In this document: one piece after another, positions 55,932 to 64,000 of the stretch
How the letters are laid out: the number at the start of each line of letters is the position of its first letter
Position numbering within the stretch: position 1 is the stretch's first letter
NCBI RefSeq assembly: GCF_017794765.1
Contig: NZ_CP051236.1
Coordinates: 2,990,176-3,054,175, forward strand
Length of the DNA stretch: 64,000 nucleotides
Direction of reading: 5' to 3'
Source of the DNA: Nitratireductor sp.
GTDB lineage: Bacteria > Pseudomonadota > Alphaproteobacteria > Rhizobiales > Rhizobiaceae
Translations under genes and position numbers: made by a program
The notes under the pieces: model-generated
What the model was told of the DNA's origin: nothing
The model's database searches: none
What the model saw: only the letters and a program-made list of their open reading frames with translations

Positions 55932-56510
55932 ATGGCCGAAGACCGCATAAGATACGATATTCTCGCTCAGGATGCCCTGCGTGGCGTTATGCGCAAGGTT
56001 CTGGCAGAGGTTGCGCGCACCGGGCTTCCCGGTGAGCACCACTTCTTCATCACCTTCCTGACCAACGCTCCGGGCGTCCGCGTCTCCTCACGGCTCCGTG
56101 AGCGTTATCCCGAGCAGATGACAATCGTATTGCAGTATCAGTACTGGGATCTGAAAGTGAGTGAGACTGGCTTTGAGGTCGGTTTGTCCTTTGCCGACGT
56201 TCCCGAAATGCTGAGCGTGCCCTTCTCCGCCGTCCGCGGTTTCTACGATCCTTCGGTCAATTTCGAGCTGGAGTTCGACGTCAAGCCGGAGCAAGGCGAG
56301 CAGTCCGCGGATATCACCGAGGTCTATCCCGAAGCAGCAGACGAACCGCAAAAGCCTGCTGCCAGGAAGAAGCCTGCCAAAAAGGCCAGGAAGGAAAAGG
56401 CGGAGACTGAAAACGACTCCGCAAAGGAAGAAGCTCCCGCATCCGAAGGCAAAGGGACTGAAGGCAAGGGGGCCGACGTCGTCTCTCTCGACGCATTCCG
56501 AAAGAAGTGA
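55932..56510 (+). CDS. sspB: SspB, ClpXP adaptor protein
   Basis: This 192-aa adaptor delivers ssrA-tagged proteins to the ClpXP protease. The SspB fold starts RYDILAQDALRGVMRKVLAEV and continues HHFFITFLTNAPGVRVSSRLRERYPEQMTIVLQYQYWDL, with GFEVGLSFADVPEMLSVPFSA following (substrate-groove region). A long Lys/Glu/Ala linker (about 125-180) ends in the short conserved ClpX-binding tail VSLDAFRKK. It is the first gene of a three-gene run and lies 2.3 kb from the tmRNA gene. Confidence 0.94.
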   Translation: MAEDRIRYDILAQDALRGVMRKVLAEVARTGLPGEHHFFITFLTNAPGVRVSSRLRERYPEQMTIVLQYQYWDLKVSETGFEVGLSFADVPEMLSVPFSAVRGFYDPSVNFELEFDVKPEQGEQSADITEVYPEAADEPQKPAARKKPAKKARKEKAETENDSAKEEAPASEGKGTEGKGADVVSLDAFRKK

Positions 56511-56512
56511 CG

Positions 56513-56710
56513 ATGGGCGAACTGATCAATCTCAGGCAGCGGCGCAAGCGCCGCGCCCGCGAAGAGAAAGAGCAGCGAGCCACAGAAAACCGTGTTCTTC
56601 ACGGTCGCACCAAAGCCGAACGCACCCGGCAAGAGAACGCAAAGGCCCGTTCGGTAGCCCGGCTCGAAGGGCACAAACGCGAAGAGAACCGGGACGAAGC
56701 TCCCAGATGA
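56513..56710 (+). CDS. DUF4169 family small basic protein
   Basis: The product is about 65 aa, very rich in Arg, Lys and Glu (GELINLRQRRKRRAREEKEQRA), the pattern of DUF4169, an alphaproteobacterial family of unknown function often next to sspB. No signal or membrane segment. The ATG at 56513 lies 2 nt after the sspB stop, and its own stop overlaps the next gene's ATG (ATGA). Confidence 0.8.
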   Translation: MGELINLRQRRKRRAREEKEQRATENRVLHGRTKAERTRQENAKARSVARLEGHKREENRDEAPR

Positions 56711-56937
56711 GCCGGATCGCCAAGCGTTCGGTCAGCATTCGTGGCCATCGGACAAGCGTATCTTTGGAAGAGCCGTTCCTCGCCGAGCTGGAGAGCATCG
56801 CCCACCGCAGAAACATCTCGTTGGCAGCGCTCATTGCTGAGATAGACGCCGGTCGTGAAGACGAAAACAATCTCTCTTCCCAATTGCGTCTCTATGTCCT
56901 CCAGGATCTGAAGACCCGGACGCTCCCCCGCTCCTGA
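56707..56937 (+). CDS. Ribbon-helix-helix domain protein
   Basis: This 76-aa protein has a short basic N-terminus (RIAKRSVSIRGHRTSVSLEEPFLAEL) where the beta-strand RTSVSLE would contact DNA in the RHH_4-type family, then two helices (FLAELESIAHRRN, SLAALIAEIDAGRED). It is probably a DNA-binding autoregulator of the sspB operon, but no operator was identified. It is translationally coupled to the DUF4169 gene. Confidence 0.78.
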   Translation: MSRIAKRSVSIRGHRTSVSLEEPFLAELESIAHRRNISLAALIAEIDAGREDENNLSSQLRLYVLQDLKTRTLPRS

Positions 56938-56945
56938 CCGTCAGT

Positions 56946-59900
56946 TCACCCTCCGTCTGAGCCCAGAAGTTCGCGCAGTCTTTCGGGTGAAAGGTTCTTC
57001 GAGCGAAAAAACTCTGAAACCGCATCAGGTGAGTTCGCGCCTTCCGGAGCCTCCAGCGGCGCTCGCTCGACTTCTGAGGGTGTGGTGCGTCCCCGGGGGA
57101 CACTTTGCTGCTGGCGCTTGCGCGCTTCGGCTGCCCGCGCCGCCTCCCGGGCCCGGCGGCGCGCGGCTTCGGCCTCTCGCTGCGCCTGTCGACGTGCCGC
57201 TTCCTCCGCCTCGCGCTTCTGGCGAAGTTCGCGCTCCAGTCTCTGGCGCTCTGCTTCTGCCCGCTCGCGCTCGGACTGGAGTGCCGCGAAATAGCGTGCC
57301 TCCCGGCGCAATCTCTGCTTTTCAAGTAGCACAGACTGCATGCGCTCGACCCGCACCTGTTCACGTTCCAGCGCCCGCTGGGTCAAGAACTGCGCGAGCG
57401 GACCGGCCGAAAGCGAAAGCCCTACATCGCCGAACGGGCCCGACGCGGCCAGATCCACACGAGGCTCCGCCCCCACAACGGCTTCGAGACCGGGATCGAA
57501 GACCAGTGCCCCGGTCGTCTCGACCGTCATGCGCTGCAGATCGGCCGACGCGGTCGTGGTCAAGATGGCTCCCTCTGCCTCAAGCCGCATCGGTGGTGTA
57601 CGAACAACGCCACCGGCAACGGTAAAGGCGAACTCTGTGCTCCCCACCTGAAACGTGCCATTGCGGATGATGGGGGGCGCGAAAATCTCGGTTTGTGCGA
57701 CATCGATCTCATTGCCCAGCGCATCCGCTTTCTCAAGAATCAGCGGCAGCGCCTTCGGGTTGAGATCTCGGATGCTCAAATCGTTCACGGTGACCGAGCC
57801 GGACCCGGTCAGAGCCGAGGCCATGCCGTTCACCGTCTTGCCGCTGGCGGTCACGCTCGCATGGCCACTCAGGCGTCCTTCAAGGCTCCCCTGCGGCATA
57901 AGCGCTTCCAGCGCCGTATCTTTCAATCCGATTTGCGCCGTGAGCAAGCCTGTTCCGGCATTGTTTTTGAGCGTTGCAAACCCCTCGATCGAACCGTCAA
58001 AAGCCGCCGCCTTCAGATCGGAAACCGTCAGCCCCTCATCGTCGAGCTTCAGCTTCAGGCTGGCCGCCTGTCCAGCCGGGAAAAAACCGGCCCAGAGCGC
58101 ATCCGTCTGAAGGTCGAGATCGACTGCAAACGGCAAATCGACGTCACCGCTGAACGGTTCTTCGGGCCAGGCCCCGCTCTCCTCCCCCGACAACACATCC
58201 GGCCCCAGAACGAGCTCCGCCGCCGGCGCAAGGTCGAAACGCGCCAGGCGAAGCGCGCCGTCGATACGCGGTTTGCCGCCATCGCGCAGGATGTTGAAAT
58301 CGCCACTCAGGTCAGTTCCGGCCACCACGCCGGAAAGCCCCGAGAGCACGACAACCTCCTCGCTCCACTCGAGCCCGGCTTCCAGCTCAACCGGCAATCC
58401 AAGTCCGAAGCCCGGCAATACGACACCGCCAACGGCCAGCCATGGCTCGACATCATCGCTTTCGATCCGCACCTTCCCGGCAAGAGCCGGGGTCGAAAGG
58501 GCATTGGCCAGCCCTCCGTCGAAACTCGCAGTAAAGCCCTCGCCCGTGACGGAGGCCTGTGTGCTGACCGCGTCTGCCAGCGAGCCCGCAGCCGTGAGTT
58601 CGAGCTTGGCATCTCCGACCAGCCCGAGCGGAAGCGCCGGCAGGCCCGCAAGGCCATAGAGCACCGCAGCATCGTCATTTCTGGCCGTCACCGAAAGCTT
58701 GAAATTCCCCTGCAGCGGATCGTCCCGGGGACTGCGATCGGAGAGCGAAAAGCTGAGATCAGTGCCACCGGCCTCCCCTTCCGCGCTCACCGCAAGCCCC
58801 ACCGTGCCATCCCCGTTATCGGCAGCGCTGGCCACGAGATTGATTTCCGCGTTCTCAAGCAGGCCGGGGAAAGCCTTAACCCGGTGGGCAATGGCCTCCA
58901 GAGCACGATTTTGCGGAAAACGGCCAGCCGCCATCATGGCAAGGTCGGCGAGATCGGTCGACAGGATGGTTGCATCAATCTGGCCCGTCAGCGCGGTGGA
59001 GAAATCGCGGAGCTGCCCCGTGGCGCTGATTTGTGCGCCTGCAAGCCCACCCAGTGTCAGCCTGTCGATCTCAAGCACGCCCGCGCGCAGACGCAGCGCG
59101 GTATCAACCGTTTCCGCCTCAACACCCCCGGCAGCGACAGGCCCCGCCTTGACGGCGAGATCCACATCATGGCCGGAAAGCCTGTTCACACCGGCATCAT
59201 TCACGAAAAGCGAGACAAAAGCACGAATACCGTCAAGATCGAGTGCCTCCCCCTCGAGCGCAATGTCCAGAGAGGGTTTGGCATCGTCCGGCGCCTGCCG
59301 TTCAACGCGGCCATTGAAGCGTGCGCCGCCCAGGATGAGTTCCAGCGTTTCGAATGTCTGTGCGCGCTGCGAGAGGTCCACATCGGCGCTGAAGCCAGCC
59401 GAAGAGAGGCGCCGGATGGCATCATCCACATCGCGCGAAATCCATGCAGCAAAACCCGATGGCTGCGCGATCGCCAGCAGCATGCGCCCCTTGAACGCGA
59501 GGGCATCGCGCGTCGTCAACAGACCGCTGGCTTCCAGCCGCGTCCGACCGGGCAGGGTCGCAGCCACCGAGCCGATAGACCAGCCGCGGTCCGCCGGCTG
59601 CGCACGCAGTTCGATATTCCGGATCGTCGTATCGCCAGCCACAATGGCCGGCAGATTGATTGCGATCTCACCGGGGATGCCCGGTGCCGGCAGAGCCCGC
59701 ATAAGAGCCGAAAACGCGTTGAAACGCGCATTGAGGTCCAGTCCGGCAATAGAGCCGCTTTCTCCATCCTCCGCTTCGAAACGAAGCTGGGCTCCGTCCG
59801 CCTCGACCAGAAAACGCGGAGCGCCGCCAAACTCGATGCGCGCCCTGCCCTCGGCACTATAGGGAGCATCAACCGGTCCCGTCTCGAAGCGAAACGCGTC

Positions 59901-60719
59901 CACCAAAAGCCGATCGTGCCTGAGGTCGAAGCTGCCGGTCAGTCGGTTGCTCGCCGCCGCCGTGGTGAGCGCCGGAGCTCGCCCGTCCTCCTCGCGCAGC
60001 GCGGCCATCGCCTCCTGGCTATAGGTGTTCAAAGTAAAAGTGCCGTCATAGTAGGCGGCTTCGTCTTCGATACGAGCCTGGCCATCCATGGCAAGCCTGA
60101 CGGGAAGATCGTCAGGCAACGCGTCGATCCGCAACCGCATCCGCCCATCATCCCCAAGCGTACCGGTCGAAACGGAAACCTGCATCGGCAAACCATCGAA
60201 AGCGAGCGATCCGCCAATCCGCCAGGGTCCTGCCAGGCTGCGAGCGGAAAGCTCCGCATCGATATCGGACACCTGATGAGTCTGCCCACTAGCTTCATGG
60301 CGAAGCGTCACCGAGCCATCGACAATGCTGACGCTTTCAAGCGTTACCTGCCGCGGGTCGAAGGGGCCGGAAGGACGCACGGCCCAGTCGATGCCACCAT
60401 CTGCAGCCACAGCAATACGCGCCTTTGGCCGCGTGAGCTGCATGTCGAAAATCAGCACCTCGCCGCGCAGAAACGGAGCAAGCTCGGCATGCATGGAGAA
60501 TTCATCCACCGTCATGCCCGGTGCATCCGGCGTTTCGCCGGCCACAACCACATCGGTGAAGGTCAGCGAGGGAAATGGCAAAAGCCGTGCCCGCGCAGTG
60601 CCCTCCACCCGCACATCGCGGCCAAGCACGCGCCCCGCTTCCCGCTCAAATGCGGAACGGTAGTGGTTCCAGTCGATGAAATAGGGGGCAATGAGCGCCG
60701 AGGTGAGCGCCAGCACCAC
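56946..60719 (-). CDS. AsmA family large envelope protein
   Basis: The product is 1257 aa from GTG 60719. The opening LTSALIAPYFIDWNHYRSAFEREAGRVLGRDVRVEGTA is the AsmA N-terminal signature, followed by beta-rich repeats (for example DLDGIRAFVSLFVND, DVDLAVKAGPVA) and a C-terminal Arg/Glu/Ala-rich coiled coil (about residues 1150-1230). AsmA-like proteins are thought to bridge inner and outer membranes for lipid transport. The reading frame continues upstream through ARLFVFFGGLVV, so a CTG at 60752, preceded by AGGGAGAG, may be the true start. It convergently faces the RHH gene with 8 nt between. Confidence 0.85.
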   Translation of the reverse strand: MVLALTSALIAPYFIDWNHYRSAFEREAGRVLGRDVRVEGTARARLLPFPSLTFTDVVVAGETPDAPGMTVDEFSMHAELAPFLRGEVLIFDMQLTRPKARIAVAADGGIDWAVRPSGPFDPRQVTLESVSIVDGSVTLRHEASGQTHQVSDIDAELSARSLAGPWRIGGSLAFDGLPMQVSVSTGTLGDDGRMRLRIDALPDDLPVRLAMDGQARIEDEAAYYDGTFTLNTYSQEAMAALREEDGRAPALTTAAASNRLTGSFDLRHDRLLVDAFRFETGPVDAPYSAEGRARIEFGGAPRFLVEADGAQLRFEAEDGESGSIAGLDLNARFNAFSALMRALPAPGIPGEIAINLPAIVAGDTTIRNIELRAQPADRGWSIGSVAATLPGRTRLEASGLLTTRDALAFKGRMLLAIAQPSGFAAWISRDVDDAIRRLSSAGFSADVDLSQRAQTFETLELILGGARFNGRVERQAPDDAKPSLDIALEGEALDLDGIRAFVSLFVNDAGVNRLSGHDVDLAVKAGPVAAGGVEAETVDTALRLRAGVLEIDRLTLGGLAGAQISATGQLRDFSTALTGQIDATILSTDLADLAMMAAGRFPQNRALEAIAHRVKAFPGLLENAEINLVASAADNGDGTVGLAVSAEGEAGGTDLSFSLSDRSPRDDPLQGNFKLSVTARNDDAAVLYGLAGLPALPLGLVGDAKLELTAAGSLADAVSTQASVTGEGFTASFDGGLANALSTPALAGKVRIESDDVEPWLAVGGVVLPGFGLGLPVELEAGLEWSEEVVVLSGLSGVVAGTDLSGDFNILRDGGKPRIDGALRLARFDLAPAAELVLGPDVLSGEESGAWPEEPFSGDVDLPFAVDLDLQTDALWAGFFPAGQAASLKLKLDDEGLTVSDLKAAAFDGSIEGFATLKNNAGTGLLTAQIGLKDTALEALMPQGSLEGRLSGHASVTASGKTVNGMASALTGSGSVTVNDLSIRDLNPKALPLILEKADALGNEIDVAQTEIFAPPIIRNGTFQVGSTEFAFTVAGGVVRTPPMRLEAEGAILTTTASADLQRMTVETTGALVFDPGLEAVVGAEPRVDLAASGPFGDVGLSLSAGPLAQFLTQRALEREQVRVERMQSVLLEKQRLRREARYFAALQSERERAEAERQRLERELRQKREAEEAARRQAQREAEAARRRAREAARAAEARKRQQQSVPRGRTTPSEVERAPLEAPEGANSPDAVSEFFRSKNLSPERLRELLGSDGG

Positions 60720-60849
60720 AAGTCCACCGAAGAATACAAACAGCCGGGCCAGATCGCTCTCCCTGGTTCAAACGCTGTTGGCCTACACTAGTGCAATTCC
60801 AGGCAAAGTGGAAACCGCTTTCCGGATGGAATTGCGTAAAAACAACAAG

Positions 60850-60890
60850 TTAGAGCGCCTGACATTTCAGCGAAAAGCGCAAACGCTCCA
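60850..60890. repeat. Intergenic inverted-repeat element
   Basis: TTAGAGCG (60850-60857) and CGCTCCA (60884-60890) flank a spacer of GAAAAGCGC-like sequence; this style matches palindromic interspersed elements of Rhizobiales. It lies in the 229-nt gap between the AsmA-like gene and the GlcD-like gene, where I see no other feature. Assignment is by resemblance only. Confidence 0.3.
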
Positions 60891-60947
60891 GCGTGTTTTC
60901 GACGGCATTAAACAGGCTGTGGCTCACATGGTTGCATAAGGTGTTGC

Positions 60948-62366
60948 TTATAGCCGTCGGGATCCGACGATCTTGCCCGGGTTCATGATGTTGAGCGGAT
61001 CGATAGCCTGTTTGACCGCCCGCATCACGTCCACCGCTTCGCCGAGCTCTTCTTCCAGGAAGCGCATCTTGCCCTGCCCGATCCCGTGTTCACCCGTGCA
61101 GGTGCCGTCCATGGCGAGTGCCCTCTTGTTGAGGCGCGCGACAAAAGCTTCTGCCTGCTCGATTTCCTTCGGATCCTCCATGTCCATCAGGACGAGCACA
61201 TGAAAATTGCCGTCGCCCACATGGCCGAGCACCGTGGCCATAAGCCCCTGCTCCTCGATATCCGCCTCGGTTTCCAGAATGCACTCGGCCAGCCTGGAGA
61301 TGGGAACGCAGACATCGGTCGAGATGCCGCGCGTTCCTGGTCGCAGCGCCACGCTCGCCCAATAGGCGTTGTGGCGTGCCTTCCACAGCTTGGTGCGCTC
61401 CTCCGCGACACTCGTCCACTGAAATGGGCCGCCACCGAACTCTTCCGCGATTTCGCCAAAGGTTTCAGCCTGCTCCTTTACGCCGGCATCACTCCCGTGA
61501 AACTCGACAAACAGACACGGGCTTTCAGGGTAATTCAGATCGGAATAGGCGTTGATCGCCTTCATCGCGAGTGCATTGACGAACTCGATACGCGCCACCG
61601 GCACACCCATCTGGATCGTCGTGATCACCGCCTGGCACGCCGACTCCACGTCAGGGAACGGACATACGCCACCCGAGATGGCCTGGGGAATGCCATAAAG
61701 CTTCAACGTCAACGCGGTGATGATGCCCAGCGTGCCCTCCGCACCGATCAGAAGCCGCGTGAGATCGTAGCCGGCGGATGTCTTGCGTGCGCGCCGCGCC
61801 GTGGTGATCAGCCGTCCATCCGGCATCACGGCCTGCAGGTTCACCACATTGTCGCGCATCGTGCCGTAGCGCACCGCATTGGTGCCCGAGGCCCGCGTTG
61901 AGGCCATGCCTCCCAGGCTTGCATTGGCGCCGGGGTCGATCGGAAAAAACAGGCCCGTATCGCGCAGATAGTGGTTGAGATCCTCGCGGGTCACGCCGGG
62001 TTCCACCGTGCAATCCAGATCTTCGGTATTGACCGACAGGATGCGGTTCATGTTCATCAGGTCCAGCGAGATCCCGCCACCTGGCGCATTCACATGTCCC
62101 TCCAGGGAAGACCCGGTTCCGAAAGGGATGACGGGCACACGATGCTCTGCGCACATGCGCACCACATCCTGAACCTCCTCGACAGTATGCGGCGCGAACA
62201 CCGCATCCGGCAGCTGCGGAGGAATATAACTGGTGGAATGGGCATGCTGCTCGCGAACCGAATGTCCGGTAGCAAGTCGCTCCCCGTAACGCTGACGCAA
62301 AAGGTTCAGCACAAGCCGAACACCTTCTTCGTTCCTTGCTACCTGTTCCAGTTCCGCAAGCGCCAT
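60948..62366 (-). CDS. FAD-binding oxidase, GlcD/D-lactate dehydrogenase type
   Basis: This 472-aa flavoprotein has a PCMH-type FAD domain (about residues 40-215): VPVIPFGTGSSLEGHVNAPGG (diphosphate loop) and VEPGVTREDLNHYL. The C-terminal FAD-oxidase domain includes VGDGNFHVLVLMD (metal/substrate His-like region) and TCTGEHGIGQGKMRFL. Members oxidise D-lactate, glycolate or other 2-hydroxy acids; substrate cannot be fixed from sequence. It diverges from the thioesterase gene across 111 nt. Confidence 0.92.
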   Translation of the reverse strand: MALAELEQVARNEEGVRLVLNLLRQRYGERLATGHSVREQHAHSTSYIPPQLPDAVFAPHTVEEVQDVVRMCAEHRVPVIPFGTGSSLEGHVNAPGGGISLDLMNMNRILSVNTEDLDCTVEPGVTREDLNHYLRDTGLFFPIDPGANASLGGMASTRASGTNAVRYGTMRDNVVNLQAVMPDGRLITTARRARKTSAGYDLTRLLIGAEGTLGIITALTLKLYGIPQAISGGVCPFPDVESACQAVITTIQMGVPVARIEFVNALAMKAINAYSDLNYPESPCLFVEFHGSDAGVKEQAETFGEIAEEFGGGPFQWTSVAEERTKLWKARHNAYWASVALRPGTRGISTDVCVPISRLAECILETEADIEEQGLMATVLGHVGDGNFHVLVLMDMEDPKEIEQAEAFVARLNKRALAMDGTCTGEHGIGQGKMRFLEEELGEAVDVMRAVKQAIDPLNIMNPGKIVGSRRL

Positions 62367-62477
62367 TCAGCTTCTCCAATCAGGTGGTCCAACCCTTGCC
62401 GCACAGGATCGTTTTCGTTTCTATCCGAATCTGATGCAAGTCGAACATAGTCCGCAGACCAGGGATAGAGAAACACA

Positions 62478-62966
62478 ATGCCAGACGAAGCACCTCATTG
62501 CTCATCTGTCTTCGAGCTGCAGAAGGACTGGATCGACTTCAACGGTCATCTGAACATGGCCTATTACACGGTTCTTTTCGACCGCGCCTATGAAGAAGTG
62601 TCTGAGGGGTTTGGAATGGGTGCGCGCTATGCGGCAGAGCGGCGCCTGACCACCTACACGGCAGAAATCCACCTTTGCTACCTGCGCGAACTTCATCTTG
62701 AAGACAAGGTTCGTGGCACCTATCAGCTGCTTGATCATGACGAAAAGCGCCTTCATTCCTATCAGGAGCTGCGCCATGCGGAGGAAGGCTGGCTGGCGGC
62801 CACCTGCGAGACGCTGACGCTGCACATCGATATGTCAGGCCCGAAGGTCACGCCCTTTCCCGCAGATGTGCTTGGCCGCATCGAAACGATGTACGCGATG
62901 CACAAATCGCTCCCGCAACCGGAACAGGCCGGCCGCTCCATCGCCATCCGCCGCCGGACGCGCTAG
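62478..62966 (+). CDS. Hotdog-fold acyl-CoA thioesterase
   Basis: This 162-aa protein of the 4-hydroxybenzoyl-CoA/YbgC-type hotdog family reads FELQKDWIDFNGHLNMAYYTVLFDRAYEEV, where DFNGHLN carries the usual Asp/His region. LCYLRELHLEDKVRGTYQLLD and WLAATCETLTLHIDM follow. Substrate unknown; betainyl- or carnitine-related thioesters are common for this subgroup. It is followed 8 nt later by the channel gene. Confidence 0.85.
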   Translation: MPDEAPHCSSVFELQKDWIDFNGHLNMAYYTVLFDRAYEEVSEGFGMGARYAAERRLTTYTAEIHLCYLRELHLEDKVRGTYQLLDHDEKRLHSYQELRHAEEGWLAATCETLTLHIDMSGPKVTPFPADVLGRIETMYAMHKSLPQPEQAGRSIAIRRRTR

Positions 62967-62974
62967 GGTTTCGC

Positions 62975-64000
62975 ATGCCTCTTCTCAAGCTGATACAGCG
63001 CCTGCCACAGATTCTGCGAACGTGGATCGAGCCGAATATCAGCGCCTTCCTCGAGGCGCGGCTACCACTCGTTTGGCTCCTGTCGCTGTTTCTCGGCCTT
63101 GCAGTGGCGGTCGCGGCCATTGCATTCCGCGAGCTGATCGGCTTCTTCCAGCTCTTCTGGCTCGGCACCAGCTCTGAACGCGTGTTTACAGCGGCCCTCT
63201 CCCTGCCCTGGTACTGGATCATGGCAGGTCCAGTTGTCGGTGGTCTCCTGGTCGGCATTCTCCTCACACGCCTTGAAGCGCGGCGCACCGGCGCCGTGGC
63301 CGATGTGATCGAAGCCCGTGCCTTGTCAGGGCGCAAACTGAGATTTCGTGAGGGCCTGCTTTCCGCTTTCGTCACCGCACTGTCACTCGGCTCAGGCGCA
63401 AGCGCAGGACGCGAGGGCCCTGTGGTCCATCTGGGCGCCGTTCTGGCAACAGCGATTGCATGGCGCGCCAGTCTTCCCGAATGGTGCCGGCGCACCCTCT
63501 TGGGTGCAGGTGTTGCCAGCGCGATTTCCGCCTCCTTCAACGCCCCCATTGCCGGTGTTCTTTTTGCCCATGAGGTCATCCTCGGCCATTACGCCATGCG
63601 CTCCTTCGTCCCCATCGTCATCGCGTCAGCTGCTGGCGCGGTGGCATCCCGGCTGTGGTTCGGGAGCGCCGCCGCGTTCCTGGTCCCCACACACCAGATC
63701 AGCTCATTCTGGGAATTCCCGGCCTTCGCCCTTCTGGGAGTCACGGCTGCCGTGGTGGCGATCCTCTTTCAGTTCTCGCTCTTCGTCTCGGATTATGCGG
63801 CTCGTGGGATCCGTATCCCGCTCTGGACGCGTCCCCTTGTCGGCGGTCTGATTGTCGGGGGCATCGCCGTCATCTTCCCGCATGTGCTGGGCGTGGGCTA
63901 CGAAGTTACCGACATGGCTCTGTGGAACCGTCTGCCGCTCATGACCATGCTGGCGCTGATCGTTGTCAAAACGGCCGCGACGTCCATAACGCTCGCCATG
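62975..64000 (+). CDS. ClC-family chloride channel/transporter, 3' end outside the window
   Basis: The open frame runs from ATG 62975 to the window edge (342 codons) without a stop. The N-terminus MPLLKLIQRLPQILRTWIEP precedes membrane helices (LPLVWLLSLFLGLAVAVAAIAF). The ClC filter region reads GSGASAGREGPVVHLGA, a variant of the GSGIP...GREGP pattern that keeps the gating Glu, followed by SFNAPIAGVLFAHEVIL. It is probably a chloride channel or H+/Cl- exchanger. The Tyr of the filter and any CBS domains would lie outside. Confidence 0.9.
   Translation, partial: MPLLKLIQRLPQILRTWIEPNISAFLEARLPLVWLLSLFLGLAVAVAAIAFRELIGFFQLFWLGTSSERVFTAALSLPWYWIMAGPVVGGLLVGILLTRLEARRTGAVADVIEARALSGRKLRFREGLLSAFVTALSLGSGASAGREGPVVHLGAVLATAIAWRASLPEWCRRTLLGAGVASAISASFNAPIAGVLFAHEVILGHYAMRSFVPIVIASAAGAVASRLWFGSAAAFLVPTHQISSFWEFPAFALLGVTAAVVAILFQFSLFVSDYAARGIRIPLWTRPLVGGLIVGGIAVIFPHVLGVGYEVTDMALWNRLPLMTMLALIVVKTAATSITLAM

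Noticed and set aside
57693-60791. Very long plus-strand open frame (about 1030 codons) opposite the AsmA-like gene
   Set aside because: It is antisense to a gene with clear family signatures, has no recognisable domain, is rich in Arg/His/Gln as expected from a shadow frame in GC-rich DNA, and lacks a ribosome binding site.

Overview
The window looks like ordinary chromosome of an alphaproteobacterium of the order Rhizobiales (Hyphomicrobiales), most likely near the Phyllobacteriaceae (Mesorhizobium/Nitratireductor-like). The reasons are the high G+C coding sequence, a circularly permuted two-piece tmRNA whose tag reads ANDNYAEARLAA, an sspB-DUF4169-ribbon-helix-helix micro-operon, BA14K-domain proteins, and the blocks ilvI-ilvH, miaA/serB and thyA-folA-hflKC-DUF2065-degP. 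The family-level placement is inference. I saw no phage, insertion sequence, integron or CRISPR array.

Region by region: 0-3 kb holds a small secreted protein and a large MscS-type channel. 3.1-8.3 kb is a complete heterotetrameric sarcosine oxidase operon (soxBDAG). 8.3-15 kb holds an EF-hand protein, a nitroreductase, a class I/II aminotransferase, a DUF3008 protein and the fadI-fadJ beta-oxidation pair. 15.3-21.8 kb is tamA-tamB for outer-membrane assembly. 22-28.4 kb holds pcm, tRNA-Lys(CUU), a PhzF-like protein, a MacA-MacB-like exporter with ATPase and permease on separate genes, and an endonuclease/exonuclease/phosphatase-fold protein. 28.5-32.4 kb is the most accessory part: two BA14K genes, a divergent AraC/phytanoyl-CoA-dioxygenase-like pair, a very AT-rich patch with an orphan secreted protein, and a PilZ protein.

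32.5-47.2 kb carries branched-chain amino acid synthesis (ilvC, ilvI, ilvH) with a TetR regulator, a transglycosylase-like lipoprotein, pdxJ, a SpoIIAA-like protein, a RecD-like helicase, a LysE exporter, a HerA-like ATPase, a diguanylate cyclase, miaA, serB and an acetyltransferase. 47.3-53.1 kb is envelope proteolysis and thymidylate synthesis (degP, DUF2065, hflC, hflK, folA, thyA) plus DUF2853. 53.3-57 kb has the tmRNA gene, a Bcr/CflA drug exporter with a divergent TetR repressor, and sspB, so a tag-encoding RNA and the adaptor expected to deliver tagged proteins to ClpXP lie about 2.3 kb apart. 57-64 kb ends with a large AsmA-like protein, a GlcD-like flavoprotein, a thioesterase and a ClC channel gene cut by the window end.

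The best regulatory find is upstream of ilvI (41.62-41.77 kb). A consensus-like promoter would start transcription about 2 nt before a 17-codon leader ORF whose codons include consecutive Ile-Leu-Ile-Val. A 9-bp stem and an intrinsic terminator follow. This is a near-leaderless attenuation leader, similar in layout to the rhizobial trpL system.
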